From NCBI RefSeq assembly GCF_000764305.2, contig NW_025937364.1:124001-188000 (forward strand): DNA of 64,000 nt, written 5' to 3'. The notes beneath the pieces were generated by a model. The model searched no databases. It was not told where the DNA came from and worked only from the letters and a program-made list of their open reading frames with translations. The position numbers and the translations under genes were made by a program. This DNA comes from Hyalella azteca (taxonomy: Eukaryota; Arthropoda; Malacostraca; Amphipoda; Hyalellidae). The number at the start of each line of letters is the position of its first letter. Positions within the stretch are counted from its first letter, which is position 1. Positions 13,901-26,226 of this stretch are shown here, in pieces.

Positions 13901-16900
13901 ATCGACGTTATTTTCAAATTTTCAAATTGAATTTTGTTTGCGCTTGTTACATGTGTGTCACTGAGCTTTTATTGTTGTTACTCTCTTTTTCCTGGAGTGT
14001 GTTCTTCGGTATGTAATATTTATTGTTATTTCTGATCAGCGCGTTACAGTTTTCAATAGAGAATGCTGTCATATTCAATGATAATAATATCAAACAACAC
14101 CGTCACATCCTTTTAATGCGTATTATTTTATGATTTTAGAGAGCTTATTCTGCACGAAATTTCATATCCGGTTTCCCTATAATGGTTTGTGAGTTGTATA
14201 TCCTTGTTGTTCGTTTTGTACGAGCCTTACTCCAATAACAAATTGTTTTTTCTGTGCAGAAGAGCGGTGGGTGGACATCAATTCATCCGCTGGAAGAACG
14301 CCGTTTTCTGGAACAGCATCAGCAGCGTCAACGAGACGAATTGTCAAGAAGGCATCAGGGGCCTGATCGGATGGTATCAGAAAGCATTTACAAAGCCTAT
14401 CGTCAAGGACAAGAAGATGATAGAAGAGAACAAGGCATCGTGCCACCTCCTGCCCACTCTAAATCGCTTGCTGAGAAAACTCTAGTTACCAATGCAGCGG
14501 CTTCTACCATGCATGCATATCCTGCGACTGCTTTTGCCCCCGTTAAAGACCCCAAACATCGTGACCCCCACTACGGTATGCATCATCATGATAAATCTAG
14601 CGTTATTGTACAACCGGACCCGAAGTACGACAAATCTCATTCAATAAGTCCCAAACAGGCAGTTATTGGGAGAGCGAGTCCTTACCAACCGGCGAACATG
14701 TATAAAAGTTATGAAATTACTCAGTCTCAACATCGAGGGAGTAGTGGTCCTTCATCGCATCAGGTCATCAGCCTAGATTCCTCCTCTCGACCTGGGTCAT
14801 CCATGGCGTCTTCCCCACATAGTGTTGATCTTATTAAAACCCGGCCACCTCAGTCTTCACCTCATCCGTCGACCTCATCTCCAGCCATTCATGACCGCTA
14901 CTACCCTTCAAAATCTCCGTCAACTTCCTATCAGTCTGCGCATTCTATCCACGCAGCACATGCTAGTCTGGCTTCTCACCCTTCCCACGCTCAGCTCTCA
15001 GCTGTCCATCAGCCTGTTAGCTCGCCCCACTCACTGCACTCAAGTCAACATCCTTCACGCTCGCACCATTCAAGTCACGTAAGCAATAATACTTCGCTAG
15101 TATCAGTGAGTTTAATACCGAACCCATTGCACATGTCACAGCAAGGGCCTCTCAAATCGAAAGTTAACTCGCCACCTCCTCAGCAAGTTTACACTCAGCC
15201 GGAACACACTGCTCGTGGAGGATTGCCAGCTCACATACCGCATGCTAAAGCGCTACTCGCAGCGCCTCCACCAGCGCATTCTGGTAATAGAAACCCTGAG
15301 AGAGCCCCTCCACCACCTCATGAGGCTCGGGTGCACATCGAACGAGCGGTTCCTTACGACGCAAGATCATATCCCAGTAATATTCCATCTCCTCATCCTA
15401 AACCATCGCCGGCTTTATCCCATGTACCTTTGACAACTGGTCCGAGGACTGGTCTCCCAGTCACTACGGCACAGCAGCATCAGACGCCTCTCCAAGCTCC
15501 AGGTGTTCACCCAGCGCAAACTCAACCATTGGACTTGGGTCGGAGAGATGATCCAGGGGCATCTCCTGCCAAGCGACGGACATTGACACCCACTCCCCAA
15601 GATACTAAGAAGCCTCGACTAGAAGTAACTTCTACTGCACCACTTTTATCTAAAGTCCCCGAGCCAAGCCCTGTTTACTCACCTGCAATGACTACAATAA
15701 CATCGGTGGAGAATTTAGCTGCTCAAACAAACGTCAATAGTACCCTCAGTCCTGTGCAGGCTAATTCCAATGGTTCGAGACCTCCTAGCCAACCTCCGGC
15801 GTCAGTCACTCCAACCCCTTCGAGGCCTGACAGCACTCATTCACCGGATTCTAATTCCATTGGTACACCTTCCGGTAAATCTGAACCAGAAAAATCTAAC
15901 AGTCCTGGCCCATCTGGAGCGGGTTACGTCCATAAACTAAAGAAAGCCTGGCTGCATCGTCACGAAAGTGGTCCCGAAATAGTTCCCAATAATTTGTCCC
16001 CTTCTCCTTCCAGTAGAGGACCCAATGGCTCACCTGGGGCTACTACAGCCGCCATGAATGGGGGTAGCACTAATAATTCTAATGCAGGAGGTCCGAAGTC
16101 ACCGGCTAACGGTAAATCATCTCGAAATGAAGATGGAAGTAGCAGGGGATCTTTGCCTTCATGGAAAAGTAAAGGGGGCTCAACTCTTCCTAATGGGCAT
16201 GCTCAAGATGCGAGAGACCTAGATTCGTCATCCACTGATTCTGATGACGGCAACGCTGTGCACAAACCAAAGCGTGGGAAAGGTAAGCGATCAATCAAGC
16301 GTCCCAAGAAGAGCAGTGACAGTAATAGTGAGAGTGACAAGGAAAGTGACGGCAGTGAGACTAGTAAAAAGTCGAGCCGGCTTTCGTTGAAGCAAGATCT
16401 AGAACCTAAGAAACGAGGAAGGAAACCGAAGCCCAAAGTCGAGAAGGAAAAAGAAGATGGTCCAAAGCCGAAAAAGTTGAAAGAAGAATTAGTTGGAGAT
16501 CCATTGAAGAAACCACCTTTACATCAGCTGAAGAAAACGGGTGAGAGCTTCTTGCAAGACGGTTCTTGTTTTGAAGTATCGCCGAAGCTACCTAAATGTC
16601 GCGAGTGCAGGTGGACTCCTAATCAGCGCAACAAGAAAATGCCAAACATCTTCTGCAGGTTCTACGCTTTCAGGAGACTTCGTTACACGAAAAACGGACA
16701 GCTGGCTGTAGCTGGCTTCTCTAATCCAATCAAGGTGGTTAAATTAGATGCACGATTGCAATTTGATTTACATTTTGAAATTCTTGAAATTCGGTCACGA
16801 GCTGTTAAATTGTCAAATTGAATTCCAATGTGTAATTTTTTCTCATGATTGCAGGATGCGTATGGATCAAGTTGAATTCCAATGTGTAATTTTACTCTTG

Positions 16901-19900
16901 ATTGCAGGATGCGTATGGTGAAGACTTGCGTTTGTGGGTTCCAGACATCAATAATCCTGTCCCTGATCTCGATGTTGAGAAAAGCAAGTTTCTCATAACG
17001 CATGTGGGCGATCAACTGTGTGATTTAGTACAGCAAGAAAAACAAGCCACTCAGCTGCATATGGCCAGTGGTACGTGAACCTTAATTATGAAAATTGTTG
17101 ATGTTCAATATAACCGATAATCCGCTATGATGGTTTTATGGTTGTCTATTCGGTTCAAAATTTTTTGTTTACGTTGCCGATATGAATGACCAAGATTCGC
17201 TTTATATGCCTAGTATTGATTCCCCACCTTTGTTTTGGGTTCTGCAGATTGTACAGTGGCTTGGAAGCGAGTTGTACAAGGCGTACGTGAAATGTGCGAC
17301 GTCTGTGAAACGACTCTCTTCAATATCCACTGGGCATGTAGCAAGTGCGGCTTCGTTGTATGCATTGACTGCTATAAGGGACGGAAAAACGGAACTGTCA
17401 AGGTTAGTCATACTAGGTATTACATCCGTGCTCCCTTACACTGGCGATTTTTTGATGGAATTCTATCAGTTTCAACAGACGAAGGCGAAACGAATTGCCT
17501 GTTTGATTAACGTTTCAAAACTATTATTGAACTTTTTCCCTCTTAGCCTGGGCCGCTAGATATAACTTTTCAAAACTATTATTGAACTTTTTCCCTCTTA
17601 GCCTGGGCCGCTCATTTCTTACCCTTTTAACATTCAGGTGTGGGATGATGCTGGCAACAAGGAGCGAGACGAATATCAATGGTTGCTTTGCACCTCCCGC
17701 GTGCCGCATGAACAGGACAAGCTCATGCTCACTCAAATTATTTCTGGCAACGCTCTCATGGAGCTGGGAAAGATGGTACACCAAGTTCGATACGATTTTG
17801 GCCTGCCACAGCTTTGTAATTGTGAAGAAGCTCAAAAATATAAGGAAAAAGAAGCTCTACAAAGCGATGAGAACAAAAAACTGAACGGCGTTTTGAAAGG
17901 CGTTTCTGTGAAGGATGAGCCTAATTGTGGTCTTGTCAACGGTTCAATTAAGAGCGAGAAGAACAAGGTTAATGGCAAAGATGACGAGGATATGGCAAAC
18001 TCTCCTCTTAATTTCTTCGCCAATGTCGCATTATCGAATGATAAACGCGATAGTGAGGTACGTTTTTGGCGTGATAATGAATATTTATGATGCTATTTGG
18101 CCCATTTTCGTTCAAAATGTTATGCTATATTCAAACTGAATTTCAAATCAATTGCTCATATACGTACCAATTTTAGTTTGTTGCGTTGTTACCAGTCTCT
18201 AAATTAGGTCAATCACCTCAGTATATTTAATGTCGAGATCAGTATTTTTCAACATGTTATAATTTATTATTTTGTTAATTTCATGCAGACCTCCAATTCT
18301 GACTTTGGAAGTGATTCGGATGACAAGGATGGCAATCAATCTACGCTGCGTCAGCTATTGCAACGTCCGAATTCCAGACCGAGCAGCCGCGCGAATCACA
18401 CTAAGGATGATCCGCCCTCCAACACAAAGAAGAAGCCGAAGCTCGAGACTTTGGATGATCTCATATCGTGCGTAATAGAACCAAACACCGCGGACACCGA
18501 AACTAAACTGGATAACAAACAACTGGAGCTCAAGCATTTCATCAGGAAGTGAGTTTATTTTGAATTCAATATGTTAAGTTTGATGCATTTTTGCGTGTGA
18601 TAATGTAAGATTTTCTTTCATGTGTAACATCCCTGTATCCGGCTTTAAATGAATGTTATTCTCCCTTTCAGGTACAATTACAAACGTGTGGGCCGTGATC
18701 TACTGCCTATTCGCATTATGACGAAAGTAGAAAGCACATTACTGTATCCGAATGTGCAGCACTCATGGCTTTGCGATGGCAAATTGCTACGTCTGCACGA
18801 TCCGACCAACGTTAACAACATTCATATTTTCCAAGACCAATGGAAGAGAGGACAACCTGTAATGGTTTCTGGTGCTGGCCAACTTTTCAAACAGGATCTC
18901 TGGAGGCCTTATTCCTTCGCTAAAGATTTTGGAGAAGTGAAGAACGATCTTATCAATTGCCTAACTGGCAACATCGTTCCCAATCAAACCATGCGCAAGT
19001 TCTGGGACGGGTTTGAAAACTACAGCAAAAGACTTAAAGATGAAAAAGGCAATCCCATGATTTTAAAATTAAAAGACTGGCCTCCTGGTGACGATTTCGC
19101 CGAATTTTTGCCTATGCGCTTCAAAGATCTAATGGAGAAACTTCCTATGGGCGACTATACAAGACGAGACGGAACTCTAAATCTGGCTGGCCGCTTGCCG
19201 GAATGCTTTGTCAAACCTGATCTTGGCCCTAAGATGTACATCGCCTACGGTTCGGCCCTATATCCTCAAAAGGCCTCAACAAATCTGCATTTAGACATTT
19301 CTGATGCTGTCAACGTAATGTGCTACTCCGGAGTACCCAAAGACGGCAGCACGGAAGAAGATGTCAAAGGTTTGTTTCAAAATAATCTCTCATTATTAAT
19401 TGTACTTTTTGTAAGTGAATTAATTCAAGAACTTGATGTGCGATAAATTTATAATTTACTTCGTACCGCTTCCTCATTTTGACGACGAAATTCAGCGAAA
19501 TTGTGTTTCATAAGGTAATGCTCTTTTTGTGTGTTTTTAATCTGAATCTGAATTGAAAATTCTTTGGTTTTATTGTTACAGCTGCCTTGAAAGCCATTAA
19601 CGACGGGAAGCCATATCATAAGGTAATGCTCTTTTTGTGCGTTTTTAATCTGAATATGAATTGAAAATTCTTTGGTTCTATTGTTACAGCTGCCTTGAAA
19701 GCCATTGACGACGCTGGTTGCGATTTACTCACACGTCGTCGCGCCCGTGAGCCAGAGACCGTCCCAGGAGCTCTGTGGCATATATACCACGCACGCGATG
19801 CCGACAAAATAAGAGATCTCCTCAATAAAGTCGCTATCGCCAACGGCGTAAAGCTGGAACCTTACCACGACCCCATTCATGATCAGAGTTGGTATCTTGA

Positions 19901-20724
19901 TCGTCCTCTGAGGGAGAGACTCTACAAGGAATACGGTGTTGAGGGATACTCCATCCTTCAGTGCATGGGAGATGCCATCTTCATCCCCGCCGGGGCCCCG
20001 CACCAGGTAATAATCGTATTGCCTCACTTAGTATAGCTTTCATTGTTATCTTGCTTATATTTTCTTTTCCTAGTGGCTCTGTTAGGACTATCATAAAATG
20101 GCATTTGTGCGAATAAATTAAATACTCTTGAGTTTCTGCTTTACCATAATAAAATCTGCCTTAATAAATACTCTTGAGTTTCTGCATTACCCCTCTTGAA
20201 GTTTCTGCTTTACCCTAATAAACTCCGTTAACTTGCTGGCTTACTCAATGAAAAATTGCTAAGTTTTATCCAATCAATGCATGGTCATATGACTTCGACT
20301 CAAACTTGAACTTGGATTGATGTTAATAAATTGACTCAGTTTGTATGCGAAGTGTATGCGATTATAAGTGTTTTTATTATTTCAGGTTCGAAATCTTCAC
20401 AATTGCATCAAAGTGGCCGAAGATTTCGTGTCTCCTGAGAACGTCGCTCATTGCTTTCATCTGACCCAAGAGTTCCGGCATCTTAGCGACAGTCACACCA
20501 ACCATGAAGACAAATTACAAATCAAAAATATCATTTACCATGCGATGAAGGACAGCGTCGCTGTGCTCATGGCCCACAAGTTAAAGCTACAAAGTGGCAA
20601 CGGCTCAAGCAGCAATGGCACTAACTCAAGTGGAAACAACTGTGTCGACGGCGCTGCATCTCCAAGTGGCGATCAATCCTCCACTGATGGCAAGATAAAG
20701 AGAGAGCAGCAGCCTGAATCCTGA
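10997..20724 (+). CDS. KDM3/JMJD1-type JmjC histone demethylase, 5' partial
   Basis: Ten exons join in phase: 10997-11183, 12594-12935, 14260-16734, 16908-17070, 17248-17402, 17638-18057, 18289-18548, 18672-19369, 19690-20006 and 20386-20724. They give 1784 residues. The order is an Arg/Glu-rich coiled coil (1-62), a His/Gln/Asn/Pro-rich segment, a long Ser/Pro-rich disordered region with basic nuclear-signal stretches, the family CRECR block (about 955-1001), a C2HC4-like zinc finger (about 1057-1097), an LRQLL nuclear-receptor motif (1267-1271) and the JmjC domain. The iron ligands His1540, Asp1542 and His1671 are present. KDM3 enzymes remove mono- and dimethyl groups from histone H3 lysine 9 in the nucleus, using Fe(II) and 2-oxoglutarate. 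The first exon starts with one base of a split codon, so the N-terminus lies upstream. Several introns carry tandem duplications that copy splice sites. Enzyme class is certain; the exact exon 2 boundary is less so. Confidence 0.93.
11451..11550. repeat. Tandem duplication, 50-bp period
   Basis: Two adjacent 50-bp copies, 11451-11500 and 11501-11550, both begin TTCCAGTGTTTCCAT and end GTATGAA, with a few substitutions. They lie in the intron after the Arg/Glu-rich KDM3 exon. A short third echo (CATATGAATTAGC) follows. Confidence 0.85.
11715..11895. repeat. GA- and GT-rich simple repeats
   Basis: An imperfect (GA)n tract near 11718-11737 and an imperfect (GT)n tract near 11838-11890 lie in a KDM3 intron. 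Open frames across them on both strands encode Thr/His or Val/Cys repeats and are artefacts of the simple sequence. Confidence 0.75.
16818..16919 (+). repeat. Tandem duplication copying a KDM3 3' splice site (54-bp period)
   Basis: Copy 1 (from 16818) and copy 2 (from 16872) share TTGAATTCCAATGTGTAATT, a pyrimidine tract, GATTGCAG and the first exon bases GATGCGTATGG. Only the second acceptor (exon from 16908) leads to an open frame. Splicing at the first reads a few codons and reaches TGA. Confidence 0.9.
17513..17612 (+). repeat. Tandem duplication with two decoy acceptors (55-bp period)
   Basis: Copies 17513-17557 and 17568-17612 are essentially identical. Each contains TTTTTCCCTCTTAG, a convincing 3' splice site. 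They lie 25-80 bp upstream of the acceptor actually needed for the KDM3 exon at 17638. Confidence 0.88.
19509..19724 (+). repeat. 108-bp tandem duplication spanning intron, acceptor and exon start in KDM3
   Basis: The unit runs from CATAAGGTAATGC through the end of the intron, TTGTTACAG, and the first exon bases CTGCCTTGAAAGCCATT. Copy 1 starts at 19509 and copy 2 at 19617. Copy 1 creates a 41-nt pseudo-exon (19582-19622) ending in a donor-like AAG|GTAATG. Its length is wrong for the frame, so the exon from 19690 is the one that preserves JmjC coding. Confidence 0.88.
20121..20222. repeat. Imperfect tandem repeat in the last KDM3 intron
   Basis: CTCTTGAGTTTCTGC followed by an A/T-rich tail occurs at about 20121 and 20167, with a third, changed copy (CTCTTGAAGTTTCTGC) near 20193. 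The spacings are 46 and about 26 bp. Confidence 0.75.
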
Positions 20725-20828
20725 AAACTGCTCAAATGATTTAGTGACGTAGTCCTGTGTGTGCCGTAGGTCGATATTGACACTCCAAACGTCTACATTC
20801 GATTTATGAGGTATTTGAAAATATATAG

Positions 20829-20834
20829 AATAAA
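20829..20834 (+). other. Candidate KDM3 polyadenylation signal
   Basis: AATAAA lies about 105 bases after the KDM3 stop codon in AT-rich sequence. A second AATAAA at 22252 could serve a longer 3' end. Confidence 0.5.
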
Positions 20835-23800
20835 TATATAGAAATCGATATATATCTATCACTGTCAAATGAGGATTATTTTTTCTAAAGGTCCACTTGA
20901 TAATTTCAAGTACGATTTTGGAATATTCTCATTTCTGAATGGAAAGTGATGTGTCACCATTGTTACATGTTTTTTCTTAGTTTTGAGTGCAAACTATTAT
21001 ACTCCCTATGTTGTTGAGTGTTTTGAAGAAGACATTGGTGTAAACATCGTAATTGTAATGATTGCACAGTGTAAAGTGTACTAGTGATACTATAACATTT
21101 TTGACTTGGTGACTTGTGAAATGAAGAGAAACATTCAGCTTTGACGCTTTCTCTTCGGATCTATCACTACTTTTCACCTTGGCTCTCATTCATCTAATAA
21201 GAAGCAGCTGATGTTGCTGTCGCCGCCTCTGCTAATTCATTAAGTTTATCTGATGCCGGACCAGTTGTTATAAAGATGGTAATTATCTAAGTTTTATAGG
21301 TGAAGTCGCCTCAGCTCCGCTGTAGTGCCAAGCTTCCTGCTTTGATTGTAACGTGATCTCATTGTGGTGGGAGAGTTGGCTCTTCTCATTTGCGCACCCA
21401 TCCCATTTGTTGGATGTCATTTTTCCCTCTCCTGGGGCGCTACAACGCCCACTTAAGGCATCAGTTAACATACGGTCATTATTATTATTATTAATATTAT
21501 ATTTTAATTTGTTTCATGGAGAGTACCCTTCTTTTTTCCGTTTCTGCATGTATGATACCATGTAATAACTCGTAAAAAAGGCTGATGCAAGGTTCCTTTG
21601 CAGGATGGCTTCATTATCGGCATTGATTTTCATTTGAAGATTGTTGCGATCTTAGAAAAAATACTTGGATCGTGTTGAAAGGTGTAATTTATTTGCTTCT
21701 TTTAGTAAGGGCTCTGTAGAAAGTGTACATTTTTTCGTAGTTGTGGAATGTTCGCAGGCTCTTGCCCCAGCCTACGTCGCCGTGCTAACTTTTTGTACTG
21801 TCAATATGTAAACAGATCACAATTTGAAATAGGAGAAATGTTGCCATTGTATTGTTTTTTTATTTTTCCTTGTGATAAATTTTGTTTATAGATAGCCCAC
21901 TTCCGCTATCATGTATCGGTGAGATGAGCGTTCGCTAAGGATGATTTTAAAGAAGCAAATTGTCAATGCAGAAACTGAAAAATGTTTCTGAAACGAATAC
22001 CAATGCAGAAACAGAAGACTGTTTAGTTTGTTTTATGATTATCTTAATGAATTGATTGGTAGAAAATCAAATCAGTTTATACCGAGAAAGCACTGAAGTA
22101 GCAATAATGCGTTGAACATTTCAAAGAAAGTTTCTCTCGTCGAAGACCTACCTACTTTTTTTTTAAATAGCTATGTAAAGTAACTCGCAAAGTTGTTGAG
22201 GTATTAATCGCACATTACGAATCAACTTCCTCGTGGAATGCTAGATAATCGAATAAAGAAGAACACTATATAAGCTAATTGAGCGCATAATCTTTCTTGC
22301 GTGAACTTTTTGCGTCTATGTTATTTCTATCAACTACTTTTGAGTCATTATCTCGGTATTTGAATATGATAAACGTGGAAAAAGATGTATATGGAAGCAA
22401 AAGCTCAAATGACATTGCAAATAATAAAACCACTTTTGCTATACATGTAATTATATTGATTCTAAAAATTCAGTTTTTACCCAACTCGAATGTAATTATA
22501 TTGATTCTAAAAATTCAGTTTTACCCTACTTCATGGAAAAGAAAGTTCGCACAAGACCTACCGGCTAGGGTAGCCAACATCAACAATCCTTTTCACTCGA
22601 TTTTCGTTGGCCGTCGTGGTTGGCTGCCGGTTCGGGGACATTCGTTTAGTTTTTCGAATTACTAAGTGGAATTCCTCATTTTCTGCTGAAGTTGAACATT
22701 TTGGTATGTATTAGAATGAATGAACTTGCAAAGTAATCTTAGGTTATTCAATTCGTTCCACACATCCACGAGATTAATACTATACTGCGACTAAAAGGTA
22801 GCTAGCATCTGCGTGATCATGCTCTTAATTGAATTTAGTTGTAACCACGCGGCCACGCCAAATGTGTCGCCGATCTGCTTATCTTGCACATAATTTGTCC
22901 ATAAAAACAGTATAAGTACTCTCTGTTATACTAAAATTTATAATATTTAATTGTCATATGAAAATTGTGCAGCTGTTCAGATCGAATTTGAAATTTGTGG
23001 TGTAATTCCGTTTATAGTTTCTTGGAGACGTGCGACTGCAGCGGCATTGACACGAGTGTTGATTAGGTAGCTTCTATGGTTTTGAGGTGGTGTCTACTGT
23101 CTACATAACGCTCGATATCTCGAATAAAATCATAACTGACTTTAAATGAAGTTTGATGATTCTTCTCAATACTTCATTTACTACGTACCTCACATATTTG
23201 GACGAAATTTTACGTGTAGGCTTCATCCTTCATGAGTGACATATTCATGATATTGGCACTTTGCAGTAGCCTACCCACGAAAAATCTTCTAGGACGGGAC
23301 TCACACGAGGGTGAATTACGTAGATATTACCAGTTGATTATTGATAAACAGACGTATAGGCAGATGGGAAACTATTCACGATGTGATTGAGAATTTTCCG
23401 GGGACGGAAAACAATTTTCTTCAAATAAATGCAAAATTTTTATTCGAGAAGTAACTGATGTTTTGCAAATACTTTCATTCGCTATTCACAAGAAGCTTGC
23501 ATATTAAATTTCCCACAATTTAATTTGATAAGTTTCTGTTTTAGCATCGACTTTACTTTTTACCTACCGTCAATGCCTATCTAGGTATAACTTCGCCAGC
23601 TGCACTAATGTCGCCGGGCCTTCAGAAGAAACTAGGTATATATTTTAAAAACAAAACTGAGTTAAATCTTTTCTGCGCTAAATCTTTGTACTAGCGCAAT
23701 CAAAAAAGATTTTTTATTTATTAAGTTTCGATCAAACCCTACAAATCGTAGTTTCAAGTTTCGACTTGGGGATATCAGTGCCTTCGAGTGTCAAATTACT

Positions 23801-24097
23801 TTCTACTCTGATCGACATGTTTGGAGAGGAAATTTTGTACACAGTAGGCAACAAAATATACGACTCGTTCGATTTCCGTGGACGCATCTGAGAAACGACA
23901 CACGCAACAGATCCTGGACAGCTCTGATTTTGCACCTATGTGACACCGCAAATATGATGGTAAGAATCATTTTCACATGCTTTAATTTTTTCGTGTTTTA
24001 GAGGTCTCGCTTATAACAGAGTAGCATTTCAATCGCTAATATTTGCTGTCTTTAAGCTCTGAAGTTGTATTGGATTTAAAGTTGGATGCTGCTCATT
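20835..24097. other. Gene-poor region between KDM3 and the hAT-like element
   Basis: I see no coding exon here. The first part may be KDM3 3' untranslated sequence. A 45-bp tandem duplication lies at 22446-22526. The longest open frames, for example 22297-22665, cross that duplication and have no protein character. Confidence 0.5.
22446..22526. repeat. Tandem duplication, 45-bp period
   Basis: TGTAATTATATTGATTCTAA and the following AAATTCAGTTTTACCC are present at 22446-22482 and again at 22491-22526, differing by one T in a homopolymer. Confidence 0.85.
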
Positions 24098-24105
24098 GTC
24101 TAGAG

Positions 24106-24873
24106 CAGTGGTTCCCAAAGTGGGCGATTTCCCCCTCCCCCTGGGGGCGGTGGAAAGATCTGGAAGGGCGGTGAGGAAGAAAGGGGCAGTAGGGATGTGG
24201 CAAGCCGCAAAGTCGAAGTCAGAAGTTTGTAATCTTGTTCGACGATTTGTAGCTACACAACACATGCAGAACATGACTCCTACTCGAATAAATTTTCACG
24301 AGCTAAAAATCACCGTTTGGTAGTTAGGAATTTATGTTCGAAATTTCGTTCGAATCTGTTCTGTAGTTTGGAAGAAATTCTTTGATCACTGCAAATATCG
24401 GCCCATAACGCCATTTAACTCCCGAATGAAAGTGAAATTTAACAATTTTTCACAAGCTAAACATCACTGTTAGGTCCTAATGAATACGTGTTCCACATTT
24501 TATCGAGCTGTGTTCATTAGTTTGGGAGATATTCCTTGGTCACTGAATTTGGAGATTGGCCGTGAGTCCGGCCGCAAATTTGTCCGAGCCGTCATGAATT
24601 TCTAGTGCTGAAACAGTTAAAAATGTAACAAAATATATTGGTTTACTGAATGGGGTTCTATTTGTAAAATGCACATTTGTGTTTCACCTTTCTCTTTTAA
24701 AATTGCAGCGTACTACGGTAATTATCAAGAAAGTGGCGTTTGTTTTTATACGTGTCTGTCGTGGTGTGGGGGGGGGGGGGAAAGTTAATTTGTGGGGGGG
24801 GGGGGGGGGGGGGCTAGAGATTCACTGGGGGAGCCAAAGGGGATGCCAGCCTAAACAAGTTTGGGAACCACTG
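24106..24873. mobile_element. hAT-like non-autonomous DNA transposon (MITE), 768 bp
   Basis: The element begins CAGTGGTTCCCAAA and ends TTTGGGAACCACTG, a 14-bp perfect terminal inverted repeat of the kind known from hAT elements. It is flanked by an 8-bp target duplication with one mismatch, GTCTAGAG (24098-24105) and GTCTAAAG (24874-24881); 8 bp is the hAT hallmark. The interior has no transposase frame. It holds two diverged copies of a roughly 150-bp unit (around 24290-24390 and 24440-24545) and two long G runs (24768-24780, 24794-24813). Confidence 0.9.
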
Positions 24874-24881
24874 GTCTAAAG

Positions 24882-26196
24882 CGATAGAGATTCAAGTTCT
24901 GAAGCCATTATTTATTTTTACATCATAGTTTGTAATTTACTGGACTTCAGTACTCGTTAAAAATTTAAGTATAAATAAAATTTGTCTAATTTGTTATTTG
25001 ATTTAGTGATTACAAATAACCTTGCTGCTGGAACATGAATGAACACATTCCGTGTTCGATTTATTTACTGATACAAGTCTCATCCTTGCGTTGCGTTTAT
25101 TGAAGATAAAACTTATCTCGCTGATACCATTCTGATTGTGGTGCTCCATCATTGCAAGGTCAGGCATTCCACTCAATCAAGGTTTTTTTACTGGGTCAAA
25201 CGCAATAAATTCACTTTATTACTCTTTATAATGACTATGTTTACCATTATTGTTTAAAACCTAAATTAGAGTTACTCGTGTAACATTCAAATCAGCAGCA
25301 CTCTAGATGAAATTAATTGACTCCTGGCGATTACGATTTCTGTTTAACTTGCAATTATTTATGTGTATGTTATACCTATAGCAACGACTAGCTCTACTGT
25401 CTGGGTTTCAGATACCCGTGACGATAGCGATAAGACAAGGCTGGTCAGCCATTGACTATGATAGATGTTAGCCAGCATTGCCTGTTATGTCCAGCAGTGT
25501 ACGGTACTCTTTTCATTAGTGCTGACCCTAGATCTTTATTTTTTTTTTCATGTGAATGATTTTGATTCATTGTGGCTTTGTGACATGGTTTAGCTTCAAG
25601 AAAGGAAAGCACGTACTGAAGTTATTCCTAAAATGAAAGTTTGTGTAGCACCTCTATTCATATGCGGGTACATTCATTCTGAGGGAACCAGGCTGTCCTA
25701 ACAGCCGCGGAAATGCTATTGCATAACACTGGTTTCTAATCAAATAAATCATTTGCGGATATCATTCCTGTGTTGAGGGGCAGTCAAGTTCACTAATTTG
25801 GGTCGAGTAATGGAATCTCGACAAACGAATTGTAAGGCCATTGAAACTAGTTGAAAAATAGTTACGTAATGAATGGCGCAGCATTGCGACGTGAGCTGTG
25901 CAAATAACTACAAACTCTTGGCTGTTTTTTTTTTGCTACTTGTATCTAGACTTTAGATTTTAAAATTTGAAAATAAGAAAAATCTTTTATTTCTCTTATT
26001 CTTATTGCTTTGCGGACGTTCATTAGATTAGATTCGTTTTGCCACATTTATTAACAAAGCCTTACCCCACGAATAAATATTCGCTAAGAAGTACCTCCGA
26101 TGCATGACTTGAATATTGAATAATTTAGTTCATATGCAGTTTCATCATATTGTGTATATTCTATGGTTAAGTTTTTGCTTGTTTATTTATTCCTAG
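24882..26196. other. Gene-poor 5' flank of the white-like gene
   Basis: No exon is recognised. The first clear white-like coding exon is preceded at 26191-26196 by an acceptor-like TCCTAG, so a 5' untranslated or N-terminal exon probably lies in or before this stretch, but I cannot place it. Confidence 0.4.
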
Positions 26197-26226
26197 TCTG
26201 TCAATGGAAGCGGATTACCCATAAAT

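Noticed and set aside
19582..19622. Mini-exon copy in KDM3 as a normal coding exon
   Set aside because: Its 41-nt length breaks the frame when joined to the next exon, so it cannot be part of the functional JmjC reading. It is kept only as a possible poison exon.
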